From: Cellvibrio sp. UBA7661
GTDB lineage: Bacteria > Pseudomonadota > Gammaproteobacteria > Pseudomonadales > Cellvibrionaceae
Direction of reading: 5' to 3'
NCBI GenBank assembly: GCA_002483365.1
Contig: DLHT01000005.1
Location: forward strand, 322,713-386,712
DNA length: 64,000 nt
Positions 45,815 through 55,213 of the stretch are shown one piece after another. How positions within the stretch are numbered: the stretch's first letter is position 1; each line of letters begins with the position of its first letter. Both the position numbers and the translations under genes were made by a program. The notes beneath the pieces are model-generated. The model did not search any database. It was given only the letters and a program-made list of their open reading frames with translations, and was not told the origin of the DNA.

Positions 45815-47665
45815 ATGAGCATCGACCCACACATTGAACAACTACTCAAACGACTGATCGTGCCCAATCAGGATCTGGCACAGCTGGGTTTTTGTGGCGG
45901 AAATAAAGAGTCTCATGTAAAAGCCTGGCTGCAAACCTTACCCCTGACCCAGGCGCAACAAGTCAGCGGCGCACTCTATGGGGCGATACATGAAGTCAGC
46001 CGCGTGCGTATGGGCAGTGAGCAACGCCTGGCGATCCTTGAGTTGTTGCGGGTGCCAATCCACCAAACACTCAATGGCCTCGCACTCAAGTATTTGAATC
46101 AACCCTTGATACTGCCAGAAGCGGCAATGAAAACGGCTACGGTTGCCCAGGCGATCCAAAAGCACTTTCTGAACGGCTACCTGATGCTGGTGCGCGAGCT
46201 GTGCAGCGCCCCCGCTCTAAAAGACAAGCAGGAATTACAGGCACTGGTTATCCATAGGGCGATGACGGCCATCGGCTTGTTAATGTTGCGCTCTTACCAA
46301 CTCTATTTGCCCATTGCCAGTCAGCTGTGGTCCGAGCTACATGCCTTATATCAACTTGCCTGTTTGCTGGGTGTTGAACAGCTTCCGGTGGAAGACCGGT
46401 TGCCACATCACCAGGGGCTGAAAACCATCCATGTGGTGTATTTACGCAGCTTGTTATTGGCCACTGCCCGCCCCAACCAGTTGCGTCAGGATGAGATCGA
46501 AAACACCTATAATCTGCTGGAACAATTAGCGCCCTTTGCGGAACTGGTTGACTACGATGCAGCGGGCAAGGAAAACCTGTTTGTGGTGTTGACCGACAGC
46601 AATCGTCCGCCTTTTTATAAATCCCACTGGCGTCCGGCCAGTAACCCCGGCGCACAACAACCGGGTGAAATCCGCACCAGCCATCTGGTCAGCAAACTGC
46701 AAGACCAACAAAAGGTCGGCACAGAGCCTGCTGATAGCCATACCGGGCAGCACAATCATCTAAACCTCTCGGCAGCGCTGACCAAACATCTGGCACAAGT
46801 CTGGAGCCATTTGGCACTGCGCAGCTTTGAGCGGCAGGATGTCAGCGCCGAAATTGAAGTGACCGTCGGCCTGACCAATATTCATTTTTATTTGGCGGGC
46901 GAGCAGCCCTTCAATATTTTCCTCAACCAAAGCTCGGCAATTAGCGGCATACCGGAAAAAGGCGCGCTCTACCAAAAGCGCGGCGTCCAACTCAAACCCG
47001 ATAAAACCAAAAAAGAAGATGACCCCTGGGGCGATGCCTTTGATATTACCGGTACCGCACTGGATGGCCGCGTCTTGCCCACATTCAACATTGAAAAGAA
47101 GATCAAATCCCGGGAGGTTGAGAGCTATCAGGGGCAGCATCCGATTTACACGGTGCCGCTGATGGATCGCAGCGCAGGTGGCTACGGCCTGGAATGGCGC
47201 AACGAAATACCAGTACAGGTACGCGCCGGAGAACTGCTCGGGCTGCGTGAATACGGGCGCAACAAATGGTCTATCGGCGTGGTGCGCTGGGCACATCAAA
47301 TCAAGGGCGCAACGCAGTTGGGTATTCAGGTACTTGCACCACAGGCGCTGCCCGTGGGCTTGGCCGTTGTACACAAGACCGGGGGGTTTGCAGAGTATTT
47401 GCGCGCATTACAAATTCCTGAGCTGCGCGCCATCAACCAGCCCCCCAGCCTGATTACTAATGCCATCTCATTCCATGAATACAGCAAAGCGCGGCTTTAT
47501 GCACAAGCACAACCGGGGGTCAGTTACGAGGGCGATAAATCCATCCAATTAACCCAACGGCTATTTGCCACTGGTTCTTTCAGCCAGTTTGGCTTCCGTG
47601 AGTTGGCAACTGCCAAACCTGAAACCAAATCCAGCAAGGACGATTTTGATTCAGTCTGGGAGTAA
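45815..47665 (+). CDS. Large cytoplasmic protein with C-terminal PilZ-like region
   Basis: The 616-residue protein has no signal peptide or membrane segment. The N-terminal ~280 residues are alpha-helical (LPLTQAQQVSGALYGAIHEVSRV; ALVIHRAMTAIGLLMLRSYQLYLPIA). The C-terminal third contains VQVRAGELLGLREYGRNKWSIGVVRWAHQ and GIQVLAPQALPV, reminiscent of a PilZ beta-barrel. A large relative is, from memory, encoded beside fimX in Pseudomonas. Next downstream is fimX, same strand. A role in c-di-GMP signalling to type IV pili is inferred from this context; the biochemical function is unknown. Confidence 0.75.
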   Translation: MSIDPHIEQLLKRLIVPNQDLAQLGFCGGNKESHVKAWLQTLPLTQAQQVSGALYGAIHEVSRVRMGSEQRLAILELLRVPIHQTLNGLALKYLNQPLILPEAAMKTATVAQAIQKHFLNGYLMLVRELCSAPALKDKQELQALVIHRAMTAIGLLMLRSYQLYLPIASQLWSELHALYQLACLLGVEQLPVEDRLPHHQGLKTIHVVYLRSLLLATARPNQLRQDEIENTYNLLEQLAPFAELVDYDAAGKENLFVVLTDSNRPPFYKSHWRPASNPGAQQPGEIRTSHLVSKLQDQQKVGTEPADSHTGQHNHLNLSAALTKHLAQVWSHLALRSFERQDVSAEIEVTVGLTNIHFYLAGEQPFNIFLNQSSAISGIPEKGALYQKRGVQLKPDKTKKEDDPWGDAFDITGTALDGRVLPTFNIEKKIKSREVESYQGQHPIYTVPLMDRSAGGYGLEWRNEIPVQVRAGELLGLREYGRNKWSIGVVRWAHQIKGATQLGIQVLAPQALPVGLAVVHKTGGFAEYLRALQIPELRAINQPPSLITNAISFHEYSKARLYAQAQPGVSYEGDKSIQLTQRLFATGSFSQFGFRELATAKPETKSSKDDFDSVWE

Positions 47666-47992
47666 TTTAGGCAGCTACTTGTGAACCAGGGCACAAAACC
47701 CTCGACCAGATCGCATAAATGGTATGACAAGTTGAGTGAACCTTGGGATTCAGTAATATAACCCGCATCCGGCTCTGTTGATCAAACCGCCACGCCAACG
47801 CAAGCAGTTGGCGACGCAAGGCTGGCTCTTTTGGATTACTGGCAGGTTTTGGGGTCTCATCAGCACATAAATTGACTAAAAAGTTGATGTAAACCCACTC
47901 CAAACCCTGTGTAAACGGACTCATATGCAAAAAAACGCGCTATAGTCAAAAACACCAAGCGCAGACTATCGCCTTAGCCAATTAGAAGATAT

Positions 47993-50098
47993 ATGACCAC
48001 CACCGAAACAATCCGCCTTTTGATTCTCAACAACCAGCGCTCGGAGGCCGAGCGGCTGATTAGTATGTTGCATGCGTCCGGCCACCCTTGCCGCGCACAA
48101 CATGTCGAAAGCGAAGAGGCACTGGTAAAACTCCTGCAAGAACAAAGCTGGGATTTGTTAATTGGCCATAACAACACCACTGCGCCAACACCCCAAACCG
48201 CTATCAAGCAAATCCGCCGCCTGAATAAAGATGTCCCCGTTATCCTTCTCTATGAAGAAGATGAAGACGAAAGCCCTTTTGCTGTTGTAGAAGGTCTGCG
48301 CATGGGCGCAACCGATGTGATTAATCTGGACGATGACCAGCATTTGCTGCTGGTGATTGACCGCGAGCTGGCTAACCGTGAACAGCGTCAGGCGCGCCGC
48401 AACACTGACCGTCGCTTTCGCGAGGCAGAGCGCCGCAGCCAGCAATTGCTCGATAGCTCACGCGATGCCATCGCGTTTATTCAGGACGGACTTTATCTCT
48501 ACGCCAACGAATCCTTTGCCGAGCTGTTTGGCTATGAAGACAGGGATGATATTGAAGCCATGCCGATCATGGACATGGTGGCCAAAAGCGATCAGGTGCG
48601 CCTGAAAAACTTTTTGAAAGATTTCACCTTCAAAGGCGAAGAAGCAGAATCCAGTTCGCTGAGTTTTACCGGCATCACCCAGGAGGGCGAAGAAACCCAC
48701 ATTGATCTGGAAGTGTCGCTGGTCACCTATGATGAAGAGCCGTGCATACAATTCCTTGCGCGCGCCGCCGCAACGATCATCGCCAACCCCAACAACGAAG
48801 AACTGGAAGCGCAGCTCAAACAAATTAAATGGCAGGATTTGGTCACCGGCGTTTACAACCGCCAGTATCTGATCAACCAGCTTGACCACATCATCGATAC
48901 CGTTGATGAAAAGCACTATTACTGTTTGTTTTATATTGAGTTGGATAATTTCAGCGAGCGTGTGAAAAATACCTTTGGTGTTGCCGGTGCCGATTTGGCA
49001 TTGATTGATATAGCGACGCTCTTACGCGCCAAAGTAAATACCAGCGATACTATTGCCCGCTTGGGCGATTCCACCTTCGCCATTATCGCGCCCAATGTAA
49101 AAGCTGATGCAGCGGTCAACCGCGCACAGCAGATTTGCAAAGATCTGGAAGCGCATATCATCGATATCGATCACAAAACCCTGCAGATCACCTGCAGCAT
49201 TGGTATTTCACTGATTAACGAAAATACCACCAGCACTAACACAGTGATCGAACAAGCGCGCGCTGCGATGGAAAAGGTGCTCAGCACAGAAGGCAACAGT
49301 GCACAATTGTTCGAGCCGGATGCCCCCAAAATCGATCTGAAAGTTGATATCACCAGCGCCATCCAACATGCGCTGGACAATGACCGCTTCCGTTTATTGT
49401 TCCAACCCATTATCAGCTTGCGCGGTTCTGACGAAGAATATTACGAAGTCTATTTGCGCATGGTGGATGAAAACGGCAACGAAATTTCACCCAACCACTT
49501 TTTGGAAGCCGCGGCCAATATGAGCGCCGCCACCAAGATCGACCGCTGGGTGATTTTGGAATCGATAAAAATGTTGTCGCAGCATCGCGCCAAAGGCAAC
49601 AAAACCAAGTTGATTGTCAACATTGGCCGCCAGTCGCTGTGCGATGAATCACTCGTGCCCTGGTTAGGTGTTGCCTTCAAAGCCGCAAAACTCAGCGCCG
49701 ATTCAATAGTGTTCCAGGCCCAGGAAATTGATGTCACTAATCACCTGAATGCAGCCAAGCACTTTGCAGAGGGATTGGAGAAAATGAAAACGCATTTTGC
49801 GATCAGCAACTTTGGCTGCTCACTTAATCCGTTCAATACGCTGACCCACGTTCCCGCCAACATGATTAAAATTGATGGCTCTTTCACTACCGATATCCAA
49901 AACAATAATGAAAGCCCGGAAACACTGATCCAGCTTATTGAAAAATTGAACGGTGAAAGCAAAATCACCCTTGTTCCCTTTGTGGAAAATGCCAGTGTAC
50001 TTTCCACCTTATGGCAAGCCGGTGCGCATTATATTCAGGGGCATTATTTGCAAGAGCCAAGCCATGGTATGAATTACGATTTCAATATGGAAACCTAA
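47993..50098 (+). CDS. fimX: FimX-like c-di-GMP receptor (degenerate REC-PAS-GGDEF-EAL)
   Basis: The 701-residue protein has four domains. An N-terminal receiver-like domain (about 6-125) lacks the phosphorylatable aspartate. A PAS domain follows (about 148-258; GLYLYANESFAELFGYED). The GGDEF domain (about 280-440) has GDSTF (358-362) instead of GGDEF. The EAL domain (about 450-695) keeps QPI but has EVYLRM (485-490) instead of EALLR. Both catalytic sites are therefore degenerate, as in Pseudomonas FimX, which binds c-di-GMP through its EAL domain and promotes pilus assembly. It is followed by convergent serB. Confidence 0.9.
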   Translation: MTTTETIRLLILNNQRSEAERLISMLHASGHPCRAQHVESEEALVKLLQEQSWDLLIGHNNTTAPTPQTAIKQIRRLNKDVPVILLYEEDEDESPFAVVEGLRMGATDVINLDDDQHLLLVIDRELANREQRQARRNTDRRFREAERRSQQLLDSSRDAIAFIQDGLYLYANESFAELFGYEDRDDIEAMPIMDMVAKSDQVRLKNFLKDFTFKGEEAESSSLSFTGITQEGEETHIDLEVSLVTYDEEPCIQFLARAAATIIANPNNEELEAQLKQIKWQDLVTGVYNRQYLINQLDHIIDTVDEKHYYCLFYIELDNFSERVKNTFGVAGADLALIDIATLLRAKVNTSDTIARLGDSTFAIIAPNVKADAAVNRAQQICKDLEAHIIDIDHKTLQITCSIGISLINENTTSTNTVIEQARAAMEKVLSTEGNSAQLFEPDAPKIDLKVDITSAIQHALDNDRFRLLFQPIISLRGSDEEYYEVYLRMVDENGNEISPNHFLEAAANMSAATKIDRWVILESIKMLSQHRAKGNKTKLIVNIGRQSLCDESLVPWLGVAFKAAKLSADSIVFQAQEIDVTNHLNAAKHFAEGLEKMKTHFAISNFGCSLNPFNTLTHVPANMIKIDGSFTTDIQNNNESPETLIQLIEKLNGESKITLVPFVENASVLSTLWQAGAHYIQGHYLQEPSHGMNYDFNMET

Positions 50099-50186
50099 GG
50101 CATTAATGGACAGACATCTAAGGTTTTAATAGACAGTAACCTAATGTCTTAGCAAGCAAAACTGAAATCATTACATCCAAAAAAAC

Positions 50187-50219
50187 AAAAGCCGTATTGG
50201 ACATCCAATACGGCTTTTT
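50187..50219. terminator. Bidirectional terminator between fimX and serB
   Basis: AAAAGCCGTATTGG (50187-50200) pairs with CCAATACGGCTTTT (50205-50218) around loop ACAT. With A and T tracts on both sides it can end fimX (+) and serB (-). Confidence 0.93.
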
Positions 50220-50238
50220 AATTGGCGTGCGTTTTAAA

Positions 50239-51474
50239 TTAATTAGACAACACACTGTCGCGCTCGCGGAAACCTAACAGATACAAAATCGCATCCAAGC
50301 CCAAATTAGAGATTGCATGTTCGGCCGATGCTTTCACCAAGGGTTTTGCACGAAAGGCGACGCCCAAACCAGCGACGCTCAACATCGGCAAATCGTTGGC
50401 ACCATCGCCCACGGCGATGACTTGCTCTAACGTAATGCCTTCCTGTTTTGCCAACATCGCCAATAACTCTGCTTTGCGCTGGCCATCGACAACAATGCCT
50501 TTTACTTCGCCAGTGACCTTGCCATCGACAATATCCAACTCATTGGCATAGACATAATCAATACCGAGTTTGGTTTGCAGATAGCGGCCAAAATAATTAA
50601 ATCCGCCTGACAAAATCGCCGTCTTGTAACCAAGTTTCTTGAGCGATGAAATTAATTTCTCTGCGCCTTCGGTGATACACAATTGCGCCGCAATACCTTC
50701 CAACACCGATTCATCCAAACCTTTAAGCAACGCCATGCGCCGCGCAAAACTTTGTTTGAAATCCAATTCACCGCGCATCGCCAGTTCGGTAATTTCCGAG
50801 ACCTGATCGCCCACACCGGCAGCTTTGGCCAGCTCATCAATTACTTCGGCTTCAATCAAGGTGGAATCCATATCGAAACACACCAAGCGGCGGTTGCGGC
50901 GATACACCGTATCGCGCTGGAAAGCGACATCGATATTCAAACGCGCGGACAGCTCCATAAAATCAGCGCGCAAGGCAACTAAATCCGCTGGCGCACCGCG
51001 CACCGAAAATTCAACGCACGCACTGCCTTTGTGTTCGTCGCCCGCATCCAATTCCGCAAGTGACACGCGGCCAGACAAACGGCTTATGCTGTCGATATTC
51101 AACCCATGCTTGGAGGTGATAGAAGTCAGTTCGGCAATCATGTCGGCATCTATCTGGCGCGCCAGAAGGGTCACGATGTGGCGAGTCTTGCCTTGCTGTT
51201 CTGTCCAGTGTTCGTAGCTTTCAGCCGTAACAGTTTGGAAACGCACTTGAATACCCAATGGCTGGGTCGCCTGTTGGATTTGCTCCAGCAATTGCGCGCG
51301 CGCATCGGCCTCTATGCGCAGTTCAACCAAAATGCCAAGCGCGAGGGTATCGTGGATCACCGCTTGTCCAATATCGAGTACGCGCGCGCCGCAACGGGAC
51401 AACACATGGGTGATGGCAAGGGTAACGCCGGGTTGATCCTGACCTGAGGCGTTAATCAATAAAAGTTCGTTCAC
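50239..51474 (-). CDS. serB: Phosphoserine phosphatase SerB
   Basis: The 411-residue enzyme has two N-terminal ACT-like regulatory domains (about 1-85 and 95-185) and a C-terminal HAD phosphatase with nucleophile Asp201 and acid Asp203 (FDMDSTLIEAE). Other motifs are AILSGGFNYF and VGDGANDLPML. It makes serine from phosphoserine. Pairing with fimX on one side and ytjB on the other is conserved in pseudomonads as far as remembered. Confidence 0.97.
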   Translation of the reverse strand: MNELLLINASGQDQPGVTLAITHVLSRCGARVLDIGQAVIHDTLALGILVELRIEADARAQLLEQIQQATQPLGIQVRFQTVTAESYEHWTEQQGKTRHIVTLLARQIDADMIAELTSITSKHGLNIDSISRLSGRVSLAELDAGDEHKGSACVEFSVRGAPADLVALRADFMELSARLNIDVAFQRDTVYRRNRRLVCFDMDSTLIEAEVIDELAKAAGVGDQVSEITELAMRGELDFKQSFARRMALLKGLDESVLEGIAAQLCITEGAEKLISSLKKLGYKTAILSGGFNYFGRYLQTKLGIDYVYANELDIVDGKVTGEVKGIVVDGQRKAELLAMLAKQEGITLEQVIAVGDGANDLPMLSVAGLGVAFRAKPLVKASAEHAISNLGLDAILYLLGFRERDSVLSN

Positions 51475-51828
51475 AGTTTTCTCTCATGACCGGACATAAC
51501 CGGATCAAAATGGGACTAAGCCAACAAAATAGGACTAAGCCAGCAAAACGGGGCTGAGCCAGATAGAATATGGGTGCGTTTGCGCAAAGACGCGCATTCT
51601 AGCGGAATTAACGGCTGTCCACAGCAGCTTCTCATGGCTGATTCTTAACACTCACACGGGTTGGATGGCGACCAAGCGCGGCTTAGCGCCACCAAAGAAC
51701 TTAGGCTAGAATGCAATTCCACACGACAACCGCCAGCAACCACAACTGCAGCGGATTGCAACGACTGACTCTGGCAGGAACTGGGGTTACATCATGAACG
51801 CACAACAAGGGCACGGATCTAACAAACA
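51475..51828. other. serB-ytjB divergent interval
   Basis: The interval holds both promoters, a 19-bp tandem repeat (51507-51563) near serB, and a candidate -10 TAGAAT (51707-51712) in the ytjB direction. A short open frame from an ATG at 51794 ends after 14 codons; it could be a leader peptide but has no clear support. Confidence 0.45.
51507..51563 (+). repeat. Three tandem 19-bp repeats upstream of serB
   Basis: The units are AAAATGGGACTAAGCCAAC (51507-51525), AAAATAGGACTAAGCCAGC (51526-51544) and AAAACGGGGCTGAGCCAGA (51545-51563). They differ at a few positions, with the third most diverged. They lie 33-89 bp ahead of the serB start on its upstream side. Confidence 0.85.
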
Positions 51829-52974
51829 ATGGCATTGATCAAAACCTACCGCACTTATCCGCAGCTGACACTCTGCAGCCTGCTGCTTATCGCATTGGGC
51901 GCATTTGGCGCTTGGGCTTATCTTCACAACAGCGAGCAAAACCAGCGCGAACAAATCGAACACTATGGTCAGGTACTGGCCAACAGCGCTGCACGTCAGG
52001 CCGTTAATGCGACCCTGCAACAGGATCTGGTCAGCTTGCAGGCAATTCTGCTGGAAGTGGGGCAATACCCTAATGTGATCGGCACGACTATCCACAGCGT
52101 GGAAAATAAATTGCTGGTACAAAATGGTTTCAAACCCAATCAGGTAATTAAAGGTCGCCGCTACGATTTTTCTGCGCCGATTGCGCTGCACAATAACGTT
52201 GCCGGTTATCTGGAAGTAACGCTGGATGTACCGCGCTTCAGTGAGCGCGATTACCGCTTTTTTATGTTGTGGATGGCCGCGATATTTTCATCGCTACTCG
52301 TGATTTGGTGGTCAATCCAACGCCAGTGGTGGTCGCAGTTAAAAGATAAATTACCCACCACCAGCGAGATAGTAACCGCAGTGGTAGAAAAAATGCCCAC
52401 CATTGCCGAAGCCCCCGAACCAGAGCCCGAATTGCCCAAGGAAGTTTCTGTACGCTTGAGTCTGGATATTGTGAATATGGGCAAGTTGTACCAACAATTA
52501 AACAGTGAAAGCTTCGCCAATGTTTTGCGTCGTTTTGAAAAACAATTGCAGGGCGTACTCAACTTATACAGCGGCCAGCGGCAAATGTTATCGGGCGAAA
52601 CCCTGATTATCGATTTCACCGGCGAAGCATTTTACGAATGCAGTTTCCGCGCGGTGTGCGCTGCGCAATTATTGCAAAACCTCACTACCAAAAACCCCAG
52701 CCCACGTTTGCATTTAGCTGCCGCCGTGCATGAATTGTCTGCCCCCATCAGCTCAAATAAATCACTGCTGAAAGATTTTGTGGTGCAGCACAACAATCAT
52801 TTAAAACCCGACAAAGGCGAAATTTTAATTAGCCAGCGTTTGATTGATAACGATCTGCAAGAGCACTTGGACATCGTCAACGACAGCGGCAAATTAATCG
52901 GTTTAAAAGCACCTTATGCTTCGCTTCTTGCCAAGCAAGAAGAGCAGCTGGTGAATGCGGCGGCGGGAATATAA
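51829..52974 (+). CDS. ytjB: AhpA/YtjB (Smp) family membrane protein
   Basis: The 381-residue protein has two transmembrane helices (about 14-33 and 145-163) enclosing a periplasmic domain, and a cytoplasmic C-terminal part with VSVRLSLDIVNMGKLYQQL. E. coli ytjB is also divergent from serB, which supports the family. Function is poorly known. The ABC pair downstream begins 32 bp later and may be co-transcribed. Confidence 0.82.
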   Translation: MALIKTYRTYPQLTLCSLLLIALGAFGAWAYLHNSEQNQREQIEHYGQVLANSAARQAVNATLQQDLVSLQAILLEVGQYPNVIGTTIHSVENKLLVQNGFKPNQVIKGRRYDFSAPIALHNNVAGYLEVTLDVPRFSERDYRFFMLWMAAIFSSLLVIWWSIQRQWWSQLKDKLPTTSEIVTAVVEKMPTIAEAPEPEPELPKEVSVRLSLDIVNMGKLYQQLNSESFANVLRRFEKQLQGVLNLYSGQRQMLSGETLIIDFTGEAFYECSFRAVCAAQLLQNLTTKNPSPRLHLAAAVHELSAPISSNKSLLKDFVVQHNNHLKPDKGEILISQRLIDNDLQEHLDIVNDSGKLIGLKAPYASLLAKQEEQLVNAAAGI

Positions 52975-53006
52975 AACACAGGGGCATACGCTGTGAAGGA
53001 TGACCA

Positions 53007-53741
53007 ATGAATAACGCACTTTGCCCTACAGTAAAAATTGAACATTTATTAGTGCGTAAAACGCAGCAAGTTGTTCTGAACGACATAAACCTGAACGTTT
53101 ATCCGGGGCAAGTGATTGGTATTTTGGGCCACAACGGCTCCGGAAAAACGACACTGATGGAAACCATGCTGGGTTTCAGCGAAGCGACCTCCGGCTCGGT
53201 GAAATTATGGGGTGTCGATGCTGTTCAATTGTCGGCAACAGAAAAACACAAAATAGCCTATGTGCCCCAGCAAGATGATTTTCCGGAGAACATGTCGGTT
53301 AAAGACTCGATAACTTTATACAGCTCCTTTTACCCGCAATGGGATCATGAATTAACAGCCCAACTGTTGGCTAGCTGGGGAATCGAACAAAATAAAAAAA
53401 TAAACCAATTATCCGGTGGGCAAAAACAAAAATTATCCATTGTCCATGCATTGGCGATATCGCCAGAATTAATTGTGTTGGACGAACCTGTCGCCAGCCT
53501 TGACCCCATTGCCCGTTCGTTATTTTTACAACAGCTCATCAAACATGTATCAGTTCAGCATCGTGCACTGATTATTTCGTCGCATATAGTGGCCGACCTG
53601 GAAGGTTTTATTAACACACTGTGGTTATTAAAAGGCGGTAAAGTGCAATGGCAAGGCCCTGTTGAAAAAGCCGCACAAGCATTTGGTTTGCCGGACACCG
53701 CCAGTTTAGAGCAGGTATATCGCAAGGCGATGCAAGCATGA
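53007..53741 (+). CDS. ABC transporter ATP-binding protein
   Basis: The 244-residue ATPase has Walker A GHNGSGKTTLMETML, Q-loop VPQQDDFPENMSV, signature LSGGQKQKLSIVHAL, Walker B LIVLDEPVASLD and H-loop ISSHI. It is of the CcmA/ABC-2 type, generally used in export. AAGGATGACCA precedes the ATG. It overlaps the permease-like gene by 4 nt. Confidence 0.95.
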   Translation: MNNALCPTVKIEHLLVRKTQQVVLNDINLNVYPGQVIGILGHNGSGKTTLMETMLGFSEATSGSVKLWGVDAVQLSATEKHKIAYVPQQDDFPENMSVKDSITLYSSFYPQWDHELTAQLLASWGIEQNKKINQLSGGQKQKLSIVHALAISPELIVLDEPVASLDPIARSLFLQQLIKHVSVQHRALIISSHIVADLEGFINTLWLLKGGKVQWQGPVEKAAQAFGLPDTASLEQVYRKAMQA

Positions 53742-55069
53742 AAATGCGTGCAATTTCTACTTGGCTTTCGTGTTGGGTACTGTACAAAGGCTTTTTTAAT
53801 GTGGTGCCAGGGCAAAAAGGACTAGTTGCTATTGGGCTTTTGCTCATGGCGTTAGGATACATGCAGTCCGGAACTCACCATGCAGAATTATTTACCATGG
53901 CAGGCACTGCTTTTGTAGCAGGATTCACACTACTATTTGCAGGCCCTCACTTTCGCCAGCTTGCCAGTTTTAGACGGCACGCACTAATCCCACACTTTAG
54001 AAAACATCTCATCATTAGCTACTTGCTCGCGTTAATTTCACTTTCTTTATTTACGCTCATTGGAATAACGCTACTGGATAATCAAAATCCAACATTACTA
54101 CCATCACTTGGAAATATCCCAACAGGTCTACTCAGTTTATCACTCTCAGCCACGGTGATTATCATTAGCCTATTCGGTTTCTTACCGGGATATTTGCGTT
54201 ATCCCGCTTGGTTATTATTAATTGTCGGCACTATTAATATCCCCACATTGGGAGAAGTATCACTGCGACTATTTTTGTACACCGTGATTGGTGTTTCTAT
54301 TACGAGCCTGTTTTGCTTTATGTATTTCATGCTCAACATTAACAATCCGAATTTCTACAACAAAAAAGCAATCTCTTTAACAAAATATCTACCCGGTTTG
54401 AATGGTAGTTTTCAAGAGCGCGGTGTAACTGCCATCGGCAGTATTTTACTGGGCATATCCGACGGTAATAGTTCCCGTTTTATTCGCGCGCTTTTTACTG
54501 TTTTTTTGCTCCCCGTCGCATTAGCTTGCACAGCGCTACTAACCGAAAAATATTCCGCAGAACAACTCTTCCAAAATCCTTTATTCATCCTCATGGGCTT
54601 GATAATGGGGGCATTGCTACAGATTCACTTTGCCTTTAGCGTTGGAACCAGAAAACGGTTTATTTGGTTAAGGGCGGGTGGCAACCGCCAACAGATCAAC
54701 ACCGTTGCGCAAAAAGTATTGGCTAGGGAGCGATGGGTGATGGCGCTGTGTTTTGGATTATGGTGCATTCCTGCCGTCGTCATTTTTCCATCAACTGCTG
54801 TATGGCTATTGGGAGTCGCCATGCTCCTATGGATCATGATACTCCTGCTTGAGCACATTATTCTCACGCTAAAACACCAACTGAGTCAGCGAGCAGAGTT
54901 TTATATGCTGCTGATGTTTATTGGAATAGTGATTGGTTTTATTGCTTCAGCCCATGTCCATCAACAACCCACAATACTGTGGTGGGGTGTCGCTACCCTA
55001 TTTCTGTTTTATGCAGGGAGCCTTCTTTACCGCTGGTGGGGATCTATAGGTCTTAAAGAAAGATATTAA
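53738..55069 (+). CDS. Polytopic membrane protein, partner of ABC ATPase
   Basis: The 443-residue protein has about ten to twelve hydrophobic helices (e.g. GLVAIGLLLMALGYMQSG, ATVIIISLFGFLPGYL, FYMLLMFIGIVIGFIASAHV) and no large soluble domain. The 4-nt ATGA overlap with the ATPase gene shows they form one transporter. The family is not recognised and the substrate is unknown. It ends before a small REP-like hairpin. Confidence 0.85.
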   Translation: MKMRAISTWLSCWVLYKGFFNVVPGQKGLVAIGLLLMALGYMQSGTHHAELFTMAGTAFVAGFTLLFAGPHFRQLASFRRHALIPHFRKHLIISYLLALISLSLFTLIGITLLDNQNPTLLPSLGNIPTGLLSLSLSATVIIISLFGFLPGYLRYPAWLLLIVGTINIPTLGEVSLRLFLYTVIGVSITSLFCFMYFMLNINNPNFYNKKAISLTKYLPGLNGSFQERGVTAIGSILLGISDGNSSRFIRALFTVFLLPVALACTALLTEKYSAEQLFQNPLFILMGLIMGALLQIHFAFSVGTRKRFIWLRAGGNRQQINTVAQKVLARERWVMALCFGLWCIPAVVIFPSTAVWLLGVAMLLWIMILLLEHIILTLKHQLSQRAEFYMLLMFIGIVIGFIASAHVHQQPTILWWGVATLFLFYAGSLLYRWWGSIGLKERY

Positions 55070-55085
55070 TAAAGTCAAAAGCTGG

Positions 55086-55103
55086 ATTCCCGCCAGCGGG
55101 AAT
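55086..55103. repeat. Dispersed ATTCCCGC hairpin
   Basis: ATTCCCGC (55086-55093) and GCGGGAAT (55096-55103) make an 8-bp stem with a two-base loop, in the context TGGATTCCCGCCAGCGGGAA. It is a common type of intergenic repeat and lies 16 bp past the transporter stop codon. Confidence 0.65.
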
Positions 55104-55213
55104 GACGATAATCTCGCGCACTCACTGTCACACACCTGCAACATTTCCATCACATAACCGTCACCGATTAGTCATAGCCTTGCAGTATCCCCCATCGCAA
55201 GGTTGTGACTGCC

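Noticed and set aside
47667..47930. 87-residue open frame on the minus strand between the PilZ-like gene and fimX
   Set aside because: No ribosome site before its ATG, no recognisable domain, composition like intergenic DNA.
51794..51838. 14-codon leader peptide before ytjB
   Set aside because: Overlaps the ytjB start in another frame but has no ribosome site or attenuator-like structure.
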